From Bacillota bacterium (GTDB lineage Bacteria > Bacillota > UBA4882 > UBA8346): 25,309 nt of DNA. The stretch's first letter is position 1. Every line of letters begins with the position of its first letter. The DNA is taken from the NCBI GenBank assembly GCA_023410535.1, contig JAEYPR010000015.1:1-25309 (forward strand), written 5' to 3'. Below the pieces are notes generated by a model. That model ran no database searches, had not been told where the DNA came from, and saw only the letters and a list, made by a program, of their open reading frames with translations. Shown here piece by piece: positions 14,374 through 22,749 of this stretch. The translations under genes were made by a program, and so were the position numbers.

Positions 14374-15228
14374 ATGCCGCAATTAGTGTTTACCTGTGAT
14401 GTCGAATGTCACGATCCCCAACGGAGTCCCCAATGGCTGCTGGGCAAGTCGGGAGCGCGACTTTGGCTGGAGGTTGTCGCCGGCGAGTTGGAGCGCCGCA
14501 ACATCACCGGCACCTTTTTTGTGGATTTTGTCGGATGCGAGCAATGGGAGACGCCGCTCCGGCAGGCGGTTGAGATTTTAATTCGCCACCGGCAACGGAT
14601 CGAACTGCATATTCATCCCGCCAATTCCGGCTGGTGCAATGTAAAAATGCTTTCGGCGCTTGGTTATGATGCTCAAGCTCGGCTCTTTGAGGCGGCAGTC
14701 CGCAATTACCGGCGGTATGTGGTCAAAGAACCCGCGATTTTCCGGGCCGGCGGTTACGGCATCAACAATGATACGCTCCGGATCTTAAAAGAATACCGTT
14801 TACAGGACAGCTCGTATTTTATCGGGAAAAGCCAGGTGCAAGTTACGCCCGACGATTACCGGCAGATCGGAGTGACCTCTCATCCGGTGACGGCCAGCCA
14901 TTTTCGCGGGTTTGGCAAATATGTCAAACACGACGTCAATATCATGACCGCCGGAATTTTGGAACAACAAATAGCGGCCAACGACGTCATGCTTTTCATG
15001 CATTCCTTTTCGTTTAACCGGTTTCAACAGCGTAACATTCTTGAGCGGGACAATCCTTACCCGGTGAAGCGTTTTTACAAGATTCTCGCGCTGATCGACG
15101 CCGGGAAAACGCACCCGGTCGACATTGAGCAATTTCCCAATACCCGCTTTATTACGGCAATTTCCCGGCGGGCGATGATCGTGAATGCAATCTATATCGT
15201 GCTGCGCAATCACTACGGATTGGGGTGA
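14374..15228 (+). CDS. Polysaccharide deacetylase (NodB-like, CE4) family protein
   Basis: A predicted metal-dependent deacetylase of 284 residues, acting on an N-acetylated sugar of the repeat unit or its precursor. Motif 1 is TCDVECHD (7-14, Asp9), the His-x-His motif is ELHIHPANSG (77-86, His79 and His81), the RAGGYG motif is at 124-129, and the C-terminal LFMHSFSF (207-214) carries His210. There is no signal peptide, so action on a lipid-linked or nucleotide-linked intermediate in the cytoplasm is possible. ATG 14374 has AGAGGG six bases upstream and starts 23 bases after the PGT stop. Motifs differ from classic chitin deacetylases (HPxxxG rather than HSxxH), as in the group annotated in capsule loci. 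Confidence 0.8.
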   Translation: MPQLVFTCDVECHDPQRSPQWLLGKSGARLWLEVVAGELERRNITGTFFVDFVGCEQWETPLRQAVEILIRHRQRIELHIHPANSGWCNVKMLSALGYDAQARLFEAAVRNYRRYVVKEPAIFRAGGYGINNDTLRILKEYRLQDSSYFIGKSQVQVTPDDYRQIGVTSHPVTASHFRGFGKYVKHDVNIMTAGILEQQIAANDVMLFMHSFSFNRFQQRNILERDNPYPVKRFYKILALIDAGKTHPVDIEQFPNTRFITAISRRAMIVNAIYIVLRNHYGLG

Positions 15229-15234
15229 GACGTC

Positions 15235-16341
15235 ATGAACAAGATCCTCTTTTTATTTAATAACACGCCGTTGCCGCGCCTCAATAAGCGGATCAAAGTC
15301 GCTCAAAACCTTTTTGAAGTCCATTTGATCTACTGGGACCGTTGTCGCGCACAGGACTTGCGGCCAAGCTTTGTTCCCGGAGTTCAAGTCGTTCCACTAC
15401 GGGTGAAAGCGCCCTTGGGCCAAACCTTCCAGCGGATCTGGCCGTTATGCCGGTTCTTCCGGCAAGGTTGGCAGGAGCTTAAGCGGATTGAACCCGACCT
15501 GATTCACGCCTGCCAAATGGATATGTTGATCATTGCCTGGTTTTATAAGCTAAAACAGCCCCGGGTCCGGATCGTCTACGAAGTGGCCGATCTAGCCAAA
15601 CCCAATCCATTCTTTTTATGGCTGGAGCGACGGCTGGAACCTCTGGTGGGACAGCTCATTTTGACCAGCGAAGCTCATTATCGTGATTATTACCGGCAAG
15701 TATTCAATCGGGAAAAAACATTGGTAATCCCCAATTGTCCCGAACGGGCGGTGTTTGAAGGATTTGTGCCCAAACCGGCCGCCCCAGAGTTGGTCATCGG
15801 CTGGATTGGTTCGTTACGCTATTTCGAACAGCTCCAAATGTTGATTGAGAGCGCCGGAGCCGTTGGCGGGATCCGGGTGGTGATCGCCGGCGCCGGACCC
15901 GAAGCGGCTAAAGTCCGGGCGCTGACGGCCGGCCGTGCTGAAGTAGATTTTTGTGGAGCGTACAACTACGACGCGGACATTCGGCGGCTCTATGCTAAGG
16001 TGGACTGTCTCTACAGTGTTTATAACGCGGATTTGCTCAATGTCCGGCTGGCTTTGCCCAACCGGCTTTACGAAGCGATCCATTGCGGTCTGCCGCTGAT
16101 TGTCGCCCAAACGACGGAGCTCAGTCAATTCGTCACAAAGCATCGAGTCGGTTTTGCGGTTGATCATCGCGATCCAGCGGAGTTGGTTGCGCTGCTAACC
16201 CAGTTGATCAACGACCGGCGTCTCCTCGCCGCCTGTGGCGACAACTGCCGCCGCTTGCGCGAAGAATATATCGTTGAAAACTTCAATCGGCAGCTGTTGG
16301 GGATCTATCAAAAACTGGCGTTGCCCGACGCGTGCCAATAA
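15235..16341 (+). CDS. Glycosyltransferase, GT4 family
   Basis: A cytoplasmic or membrane-associated GT-B glycosyltransferase of 368 residues that should add one sugar to the growing lipid-linked repeat unit. The N-terminal half begins with MNKILFLFNN and includes RIVYEVADL (112-120). The C-terminal donor-binding half shows IGWIGSLRYFEQL (188-200), VIAGAGPE (216-223) and PNRLYEAIHCGLPLIV (275-290), where Glu280 is the first glutamate of the GT4 EX7E-like motif. It starts six bases after the deacetylase stop with a GGGGTGAG ribosome site and ends ten bases before the flippase start. Donor and acceptor are unknown. Confidence 0.88.
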   Translation: MNKILFLFNNTPLPRLNKRIKVAQNLFEVHLIYWDRCRAQDLRPSFVPGVQVVPLRVKAPLGQTFQRIWPLCRFFRQGWQELKRIEPDLIHACQMDMLIIAWFYKLKQPRVRIVYEVADLAKPNPFFLWLERRLEPLVGQLILTSEAHYRDYYRQVFNREKTLVIPNCPERAVFEGFVPKPAAPELVIGWIGSLRYFEQLQMLIESAGAVGGIRVVIAGAGPEAAKVRALTAGRAEVDFCGAYNYDADIRRLYAKVDCLYSVYNADLLNVRLALPNRLYEAIHCGLPLIVAQTTELSQFVTKHRVGFAVDHRDPAELVALLTQLINDRRLLAACGDNCRRLREEYIVENFNRQLLGIYQKLALPDACQ

Positions 16342-16351
16342 GGAGTATTCA

Positions 16352-17881
16352 TTGACGAAGCATCAATCCTTAAAAGCGCTGGCGGTCATCGCCATCGCTA
16401 CGGGAATCGGACGATTGATGGGTTTTTTCCGGGAATGGATCATGGCGACCTACTTCGGCACCAGTGCCGCCAATGACGCTTTGGTCATTGCATTAAGCCT
16501 GCCCGATGTGATTTTGGGCATTGTGACCGTGTCGTTAAGTACCGCATTGATCCCGGTGTTTCTGGACGCCCGGGTCAAACAGGGGGAAACCGTCGCCGAA
16601 ACCTATATCAATAATCTGTTGGTAATGATTCTTGGAATCACTACTGCTGTAACAGTTGGGGTTTATAGCGCGGCGCCGCTGATCCTGAAAGGCATGGCCG
16701 GTGGTTTTGCACTGGCGACCCAGGACGTATCAGTCAGCTTGCTCAAAATATGCTTACCGATGATTGTATTAAATGGCATCAGCGCGGTTTATACCGGGTA
16801 CCTCCAAGCCAAACTCCATTTTTTCATCCCGGCGTTTATCAGCATCCCTTTGAATGCGATCATCATTACTGTTACCGCCTGCGGAGCGATCCACTGGGGA
16901 ATTAACGCCGTTGCTTGGGGTTATCTTGGCGGTACACTGTTGCAAACGCTGATCATCTGGATCGCTGTCCGCCGCTATCGGTTGCACTTTCATTGTGATT
17001 TCCGGCAAGGCCGGCCATGGCTGATCCGGACTGGAATTTTACTGCTTCCGGTGCTCGTTGGTTCGGCGGTGAATCAGGTCAGCGGTTTGTTTGCCAATTA
17101 CTTGGCCTCAGAGCTCCCGACCGGTAGTGTCTCGGCTTATCATTTCGCCACCCGGTTGATTCTTTTTCCCCATAACGTCTTTACCATGTCTTTGACCACG
17201 GTGGCTTTTCCGTCGCTGTCCCAGAATATCGCCAATCACGATCTGCAGGCGTTTAAAGGAAATATCCTGCGTTGGCTGCATGTGTTGCTGATCTGCGTTA
17301 TACCGATTACGGTGATTTTGGTTACAATGCATCAGCCGATTGTCGCCTTTGTTTTCGAGCACGGCCGCTTTGACCGCAATTCAACGCAAATGACATCGCA
17401 GGTTCTGCAATTACTGGCATTTAGCCTTCCCGCCTTTGGAATGCGCGAGTTGTTCAACCGGATCTTTTTTGCAGTTCAAGATACCGTGACTCCGATAATG
17501 AACGGAACGGTTACAATGCTGATCAATATAACTTTCAATCTGATTTTGGTCAAGCGGATTGGCCTGAACGGACTGGCTTTGTCCGGTTCGCTCGCAACGT
17601 CGATTACCATTCTGTTTCTCTTTAGAAAACTGGTCAAAAACCAATACCTTCAGATCCGACGGCGGCATCTGTATCAATTGGGGCAATGCCTGCTGGCGGC
17701 GGCTGCCATGATCGTAGCGATTGAAATCAGCACGTTATGGGGAGCGGCCCGGATTAGTTCCGGTGCCCTTCTGGTCAAAGGGATCAGCGCCGGTTGTATC
17801 GTTTATGGCCTCACGGTAATCTGGTTTCACCGCAATCGGGTCTGGGTCCGGCCTCCAAAACCCGTTGCGGCCATCGATTAA
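16352..17881 (+). CDS. MurJ/MviN-type lipid-linked oligosaccharide flippase
   Basis: A polytopic membrane protein of 509 residues from the MOP superfamily, predicted to flip the undecaprenyl-linked repeat unit to the outer face of the membrane. The opening ALAVIAIATGIGRLMGFFRE and the length are characteristic of MurJ/MviN rather than the shorter classical Wzx. About fourteen hydrophobic segments are visible. The start is the TTG at 16352: AAGGAG (16340-16345) lies six bases ahead, and the longer in-frame reading from 16235 runs over the end of the GT4 gene. Placement between a glycosyltransferase and the polymerase indicates a Wzx role in this locus, although a role in lipid II transport cannot be excluded. 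Confidence 0.88.
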   Translation: MTKHQSLKALAVIAIATGIGRLMGFFREWIMATYFGTSAANDALVIALSLPDVILGIVTVSLSTALIPVFLDARVKQGETVAETYINNLLVMILGITTAVTVGVYSAAPLILKGMAGGFALATQDVSVSLLKICLPMIVLNGISAVYTGYLQAKLHFFIPAFISIPLNAIIITVTACGAIHWGINAVAWGYLGGTLLQTLIIWIAVRRYRLHFHCDFRQGRPWLIRTGILLLPVLVGSAVNQVSGLFANYLASELPTGSVSAYHFATRLILFPHNVFTMSLTTVAFPSLSQNIANHDLQAFKGNILRWLHVLLICVIPITVILVTMHQPIVAFVFEHGRFDRNSTQMTSQVLQLLAFSLPAFGMRELFNRIFFAVQDTVTPIMNGTVTMLINITFNLILVKRIGLNGLALSGSLATSITILFLFRKLVKNQYLQIRRRHLYQLGQCLLAAAAMIVAIEISTLWGAARISSGALLVKGISAGCIVYGLTVIWFHRNRVWVRPPKPVAAID

Positions 17882-17898
17882 CAATGGATCGGTGATTC

Positions 17899-19149
17899 AT
17901 GGAAACTTTCTGTACTTCGGTTACGCCCAAATATCAAATAACGCTCTGTCTGAACGCGTTGCTTTTTGCCCTGTTGTTGACGGGCGGGGGATTGCGTTTC
18001 ATCTTGGGAATCGGCACCAACAGCTATTACCCCCTATGTATCACAGGGATCGGCCTAATCACGGCGGTTCGTTGCTGGTGTCGCCCCATTGGGTTGGTCC
18101 GGCAGAGCAGTTCCTATTTGGCCGCCATCGTCATCTTGAGTGGCTGGTTGTTGCTGAGTTTGTTTTGGACCGTATCGCAAGTCCAATATCAGACCGACCT
18201 GCAATTGCTGTTGGGAATCGTACTGACAGTGTTGCTGTTAATCGTGAATTGGGAGCCCGGCCTGTTCGCTAAAGTTTTGGACATCACGGTATTTTTTACG
18301 TTGGCGATGGCCATTTATGTTATCGCGCAAACGGGAGGCGTGTTGGGGATGAGCCCTCACGGAGCTTTACCCGACGAGCTGTACCTAACCGCCGGGCGCT
18401 TGATAGCCCTCGGCTATTTGATTGGGTTGATCCGGTTTCTGACCGCAGGCCGCCGGGGGTGGGGATGGTTCATTTTATCCTCCGTCCACTTTGCCGCGCT
18501 GGCTGTCAGCGAAGCCCGGGGACCGTTGCTTTTTTCCATCGGAATCATCGTGTTCTTACTTACGCTGGGAGTGGAGTTGCGAAATGGCAAGTTACGGCTG
18601 CGTCTCGCCCTGATCGGCAAATATCTGCTTTTTTTGATCCCGGTTTTGGTCTTGGTATTGTCGTTCAGTTTGCGAGTGGACAATACCCGGCTGCGCTTGT
18701 TGCGGATCTTCAGCGTCACCAATGAATTGACTGAAGGCGGGCGAGGCGCCGTCTGGGAGCGGGCTTGGGAGAGCATAACCCAGGCGCCTTACTTCGGCTA
18801 CGGGTTGGGGAGCAGCGGTCTGATGTCCGGCGGACCGGAGGATTACTATCCCCATAATTGGTTGCTGCAAATTTGGCTTGACGGCGGTCTGCCGGGAGTC
18901 GCGGCGTTGCTTTGGATTGTTGCGTTGCCGCTATTGGTTTTGGGGTGGCGACAACCGGCTGGTTGGCGACGGCAGCCGGAGCTGATCATTGCCGGAGCCT
19001 GCTATCTCCTGTTGGTGCTGGAATACTCCAAATCCCATAATTTCTATATTGCCCGGGATCTGTTCTGCTTCGGAGCGGCTTTGCTGCTGGAAGCCTCGGA
19101 TCCGCGAGGGAGGTGCTTGCCGGATGGCACGGATTCTAGCGCGCTTTAA
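17899..19149 (+). CDS. Wzy-type O-antigen/exopolysaccharide polymerase (O-antigen ligase family)
   Basis: A multi-spanning membrane protein of 416 residues with about eleven hydrophobic segments. Its large extracytoplasmic loop after residue 260 contains GRGAVWERAWESI, PYFGYGLGSSG and PHNWLLQIWLDGGLPG, the pattern of the Wzy_C/O-antigen ligase family. SEARGP (about 195-200) is the conserved short motif before it. It should join repeat units on the outer face of the membrane; ligase and polymerase members cannot be separated by sequence alone. It begins 17 bases after the flippase gene and its last 26 bases overlap the next gene, so both belong to the same transcript. Confidence 0.88.
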   Translation: METFCTSVTPKYQITLCLNALLFALLLTGGGLRFILGIGTNSYYPLCITGIGLITAVRCWCRPIGLVRQSSSYLAAIVILSGWLLLSLFWTVSQVQYQTDLQLLLGIVLTVLLLIVNWEPGLFAKVLDITVFFTLAMAIYVIAQTGGVLGMSPHGALPDELYLTAGRLIALGYLIGLIRFLTAGRRGWGWFILSSVHFAALAVSEARGPLLFSIGIIVFLLTLGVELRNGKLRLRLALIGKYLLFLIPVLVLVLSFSLRVDNTRLRLLRIFSVTNELTEGGRGAVWERAWESITQAPYFGYGLGSSGLMSGGPEDYYPHNWLLQIWLDGGLPGVAALLWIVALPLLVLGWRQPAGWRRQPELIIAGACYLLLVLEYSKSHNFYIARDLFCFGAALLLEASDPRGRCLPDGTDSSAL

Positions 19150-20149
19150 CGGCGTAATCCATTATCATGAGCAAAGTCTAGTTTACGGTTCAATCAATCA
19201 ACGGATCTACCGAAGTTCGGATGGAGGGCTGCAATGGCGATTGCTGACTACGCTGCCGATTTCCGGTTATTGGCGAGTGTTGCAACGACTCCCCTTGGGG
19301 CGACGCTTTTTCCGGGCCGGGATTCGCCATATCGTTCCCGCTGGCGATCATTTAGTGATCTTTGGTTATGGCTTGATCTATCGTTATCACCTCGAAACCG
19401 CCAGTTTCAGTCCACCCACTCGAATCATCGGCTCCCGTCCGTTTGCGGTTTGCACCGGGCCGGGCTGGTTGTATTATGGCGAGTATGGGCGAAATCCCAA
19501 GCGGCGGCCGGTCAAGGTCCTCCGCAGCAACGATCATGGCGTCCACTGGGAAGTCGCTTATGTCTTTGACCGGATCCGCCATATCCACGGCATTTTTTAC
19601 GACGCGGAGTCGGACGCTATTTGGGTGACGACCGGTGACGAAGATCACGAATCGGGGTTGTGGGTTACCACCGACCATTTTCGGACCGTTCGTTTGGTGT
19701 TGGGTGGCAGCCAACGCTTTCGAGTGGTTTGGCTGCTTTTTACCCCGGAATCCGTTTATTTCGGTTCCGACACCGGCCGGATTCCCAATGCCCTTTACCG
19801 CTATTCCCGCCGGGACGGGAAGGTTGAAGCGCTGCAGTTGGTCGACGGACCGGTGTTTTATGGAACCCGGATCGCCGGCGAGTTGTTTTTCTCAACCGTC
19901 TGCGAGCCAAATCGTTGCCACCCTACGAAACAATTGACGGTTTGGCGTTCGACCGACGGAGCGGCATTTCGTCCGTGGCTGCACTTGACGAAGGATTGCT
20001 GGCCAAAGCGCTGGTTTCAATACGGGCAGGTGCTGTTTCCGGCCGGTCCGGGTCAAGCCGGAGCGGTGTGGCTCTCGGCCGTCGCTTGCTGTGATTTCAA
20101 GGGAAGCATGAAGATCATCCTCGCAGAATCCAGCGCAGCGGGAAATTAG
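19124..20149 (+). CDS. Asp-box (BNR/sialidase-like) beta-propeller protein of unknown function
   Basis: A protein of 341 residues with repeated blade-like segments. Asp-box-like motifs (S/T-x-D-x-G-x-x-W) occur at 30-38 (RSSDGGLQW), 134-142 (RSNDHGVHW) and 275-284 (RSTDGAAFRP), with a weaker one near 182. This spacing suggests a sialidase-like propeller. I see no signal peptide or membrane anchor, and the catalytic arginine triad and Tyr/Glu pair of true sialidases cannot be identified, so enzymatic activity is not claimed. The ATG at 19124 follows GGAGGT at about nine bases and lies within the end of the polymerase gene. Its position in the operon ties it to polysaccharide assembly or handling. 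It has an Arg-rich stretch (about 51-68) that could contact membranes. Confidence 0.65.
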   Translation: MARILARFNGVIHYHEQSLVYGSINQRIYRSSDGGLQWRLLTTLPISGYWRVLQRLPLGRRFFRAGIRHIVPAGDHLVIFGYGLIYRYHLETASFSPPTRIIGSRPFAVCTGPGWLYYGEYGRNPKRRPVKVLRSNDHGVHWEVAYVFDRIRHIHGIFYDAESDAIWVTTGDEDHESGLWVTTDHFRTVRLVLGGSQRFRVVWLLFTPESVYFGSDTGRIPNALYRYSRRDGKVEALQLVDGPVFYGTRIAGELFFSTVCEPNRCHPTKQLTVWRSTDGAAFRPWLHLTKDCWPKRWFQYGQVLFPAGPGQAGAVWLSAVACCDFKGSMKIILAESSAAGN

Positions 20150-20239
20150 CCGCAAAAAACGGGTTGCAAATATTTGGGGATATCATTTCAACGATTAGAT
20201 AGAGACATATTGCAAGCAAGAAGGAAAGGTGGGGTTATC

Positions 20240-21514
20240 TTGTCCACAATGTGCGTGCTCGGTCTCGGTTACATCGGATTGCCAACCGCCGCGCTGTTTG
20301 CCACCCATGGCTATGCGGTGCTTGGGGTTGATATCGACGAAACCATTGTCAACCGGATCAACCGCGGCCAGATTCATATCGAAGAACCAGGGCTGAATCT
20401 GATGGTGAAAGCCGCGGTCAATTCCGGGAATCTTTTGGCGCAAACCCAACCCGAAGCGGCTGATGTCTTTATTATCGCGGTCCCGACGCCGATCACTCCG
20501 GATAAGCGGGCCGACTTGTCGTTTGTGATCGCGGCGGCGGAAGCGATCACTCCTTATCTGCGCCAAGGAAATTTGGTTATTTTAGAGTCGACCAGTCCGC
20601 CCCGGACGACCGCGGATCTGCTGATGCCCATCTTGGAGCGAAGCGGTCTCAACGCAGGCGGCGATTTTGATCTGGCCCATTGTCCCGAGCGGGTCCTGCC
20701 CGGAAACATCCTTCATGAACTGGTCTTCAATAACCGGATTGTTGGGGGAATCAACGAATCTTCAGCCCAAGCGGCGCGGGCTTTGTATCAGCCAATCGTC
20801 CAGGGCGAAATCATCGTTACCGATTCAACCTCGGCGGAGATGGCCAAATTGATGGAAAATACCTATCGGGACGTTAATATCGCTTTAGCCAACGAATTAA
20901 GCATCATTGCAGCCGACATTGATTGCGACGCGCTGGAGGTGATTAAGATCGCCAACATGCATCCCCGGGTTCACCTGCATCAACCGGGTCCGGGTGTCGG
21001 CGGGCATTGCCTGGCGGTCGACCCCTGGTTTATCGTTGAAAAAAGCCCCAACGCCAACTTGATCCACTTGAGCCGGAAAATCAACGATCAGATGCCGTAT
21101 GTCATCGCCAAGCGAATCAAAACGATTGTTCAGGGAATTTCCGATCCGGCGGTCACGCTTTTGGGCGTTTCCTACAAAGGTAATGTCGACGATATCCGGG
21201 AGACTCCCGCGCTGCCGATTATCGAGCAATTGCAGTCCGGCGGCGTCGCGGTGCGGATTTACGATCCCCATGTCCGCCATTTTCCGTTTGAACTGATGAA
21301 TTTGGAGAGCGCTTTGCTCCAATCCGATTTGATTGTTATCCTCAGCGACCACAATGAGTTTAAATATCTTTGTCCCGCCGAGATCGGCCGGTTAATGCGG
21401 CATTGCAACGTTTTTGACACAAAGAACTGTATCAATGCGGCGAAATGGGAGGAAGAACACTTTACCGTTCAGATGTTGGGCCGGGCGAACCGGAAGGCTG
21501 CCGTCTGCCGATGA
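20240..21514 (+). CDS. wecC: UDP-N-acetyl-D-mannosaminuronate dehydrogenase
   Basis: It oxidises UDP-N-acetylmannosamine twice with NAD+ to give UDP-ManNAcA, supplying a uronic acid for the polymer. The 424-residue protein starts with the nucleotide-binding VLGLGYIGLPTA (6-17). It has the central AEMAKLMENTYRDVN (199-213, with Lys204) and the catalytic-cysteine motif GPGVGGHCLAVDPWF (250-264, Cys257), whose AVDPWF form is typical of WecC. GVSYKGNVDDIRETPA follows in the C-terminal domain. The TTG at 20240 is chosen because AAAGGTGGGG lies just upstream. The stop overlaps the next start as ATGA. No epimerase gene (wecB) is in the window, so UDP-ManNAc must come from elsewhere. A related UDP-hexose dehydrogenase specificity is the main alternative. 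Confidence 0.88.
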   Translation: MSTMCVLGLGYIGLPTAALFATHGYAVLGVDIDETIVNRINRGQIHIEEPGLNLMVKAAVNSGNLLAQTQPEAADVFIIAVPTPITPDKRADLSFVIAAAEAITPYLRQGNLVILESTSPPRTTADLLMPILERSGLNAGGDFDLAHCPERVLPGNILHELVFNNRIVGGINESSAQAARALYQPIVQGEIIVTDSTSAEMAKLMENTYRDVNIALANELSIIAADIDCDALEVIKIANMHPRVHLHQPGPGVGGHCLAVDPWFIVEKSPNANLIHLSRKINDQMPYVIAKRIKTIVQGISDPAVTLLGVSYKGNVDDIRETPALPIIEQLQSGGVAVRIYDPHVRHFPFELMNLESALLQSDLIVILSDHNEFKYLCPAEIGRLMRHCNVFDTKNCINAAKWEEEHFTVQMLGRANRKAAVCR

Positions 21515-22749
21515 CAACGGAACGGCAAGTGGCAACGAAACGGGTCACGGTAATTACGGCGTTTTATGCCCCGGAGACCTCAGCCGCCGCGAAACGGCTC
21601 CGGGCGATCGCTGACGGGTTCCGGCGCAACGGGTGGGATACGCGGGTCATCACCCAACTGCCCAACTACCCCCAAGGCCGAATTTATCCGGGTTACGGCG
21701 AAGCCGTCGGTGTTGAGCGCGATGAGGACGGGATTGAGGTTACGCGGCTGAAGCCGGCGCTGATTCCCAAAAACCAGTTGTCGCGCAGATTCTTTGCGGA
21801 ACTGCGTTTTATCGTCAAAGCCGTGCGTCAAGCGGTCCGTTTCCGGAGCGACCTGATCTACGTCTCCTCGCCGTATCTCTTGAACGGTTGGTGGGTTACT
21901 GTCAACCGCCGGCGGCTGGCTTCCCGAATCATCTGGGAAGTCCGCGATCTGACCTGGCTTTACGCCGGCGCTTCGCAACGTGACCGTTTCGCCGTGGGGA
22001 GGCTCTTCGAGAAGTTGATGGCCTGGACGGCGACGCATGTGGACGCGGTGATTACCACCACTGCCGGGCAAGCGGAATATCTCGCCGGACTTAGTCGCAT
22101 TAAACGCAATCTGGTCTGTCCCAACGGGGTCAGTTGGGAACATTTCGAGCTGATCCGCAAGGCGGGATCCCTCCCCAAACAGCAATTTACCGTCATTTAT
22201 GCCGGCTTAATCGGCTATCCGCAACAACTGGCGACCTTCGTTGCCGCAGCGAAAGAACTGCCGGAGGTGCGTTTCATCCTGATCGGAACCGGAGTGGACC
22301 AACCGGCGCTGGAACAAGCTGCCCAGGAACGCGGCATCGCCAATCTCTCATTCATCGGATACTTGCCGTTGGAAGAATTGGCGGCCTATTACCGGACGGC
22401 GGACGTTTTATACGCCCAATTGCGGGACGATCCGGTATTCGCCCGGACCCATCCTTCGAAAATATGGGAATATATGGCCGCCGGCAAGCCGATCATCTAC
22501 GGCGGAGCGGGCGAGGGGGCGACGACTCTGCAGACCGCCGGGGCGGGGCTGGTGATTCCGCCGGAGCAACCCGCGGCGTTGGCTGCGGCCATCGCTTATC
22601 TTCGGCAACACCCGGAACTTGGCGCCACGATGGGCCGGAATGGACAGACTTTTGTGTTGAAGCACCGGATCCGCGAAGATTTGGTGCAACGATTGATCGC
22701 GCAAATTGAGGCGCTGGGGCAGGAGGTGCGTGGCCATGAGGTTGGCTGA
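21511..22749 (+). CDS. Glycosyltransferase, GT4 family (WbuB-like)
   Basis: A GT-B glycosyltransferase of 412 residues, close to the WbuB group often found next to wecC. N-terminal features are TAFYAPETSAAAKRL (16-30), QLPNYPQGRIYPGY (49-62) and SSPYLLNGWW. The donor half has VIYAGLIGYPQQL (228-240), LIGTGVDQ and PSKIWEYMAAGKPIIYGG (315-332) with Glu320. The ATG overlaps the wecC stop by four bases (ATGA), implying translational coupling. The end overlaps the lyase gene by 14 bases. WbuB-type enzymes in Escherichia coli transfer an N-acetylated amino sugar; the sugar here is unknown. It would be the second sugar-adding enzyme of the pathway. Confidence 0.88.
   Translation: MTTERQVATKRVTVITAFYAPETSAAAKRLRAIADGFRRNGWDTRVITQLPNYPQGRIYPGYGEAVGVERDEDGIEVTRLKPALIPKNQLSRRFFAELRFIVKAVRQAVRFRSDLIYVSSPYLLNGWWVTVNRRRLASRIIWEVRDLTWLYAGASQRDRFAVGRLFEKLMAWTATHVDAVITTTAGQAEYLAGLSRIKRNLVCPNGVSWEHFELIRKAGSLPKQQFTVIYAGLIGYPQQLATFVAAAKELPEVRFILIGTGVDQPALEQAAQERGIANLSFIGYLPLEELAAYYRTADVLYAQLRDDPVFARTHPSKIWEYMAAGKPIIYGGAGEGATTLQTAGAGLVIPPEQPAALAAAIAYLRQHPELGATMGRNGQTFVLKHRIREDLVQRLIAQIEALGQEVRGHEVG

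Noticed and set aside
21580..22185. Minus-strand frame of about 200 codons
   Set aside because: It lies opposite the well-supported GT4 gene, lacks a ribosome site and shows no recognisable motif.
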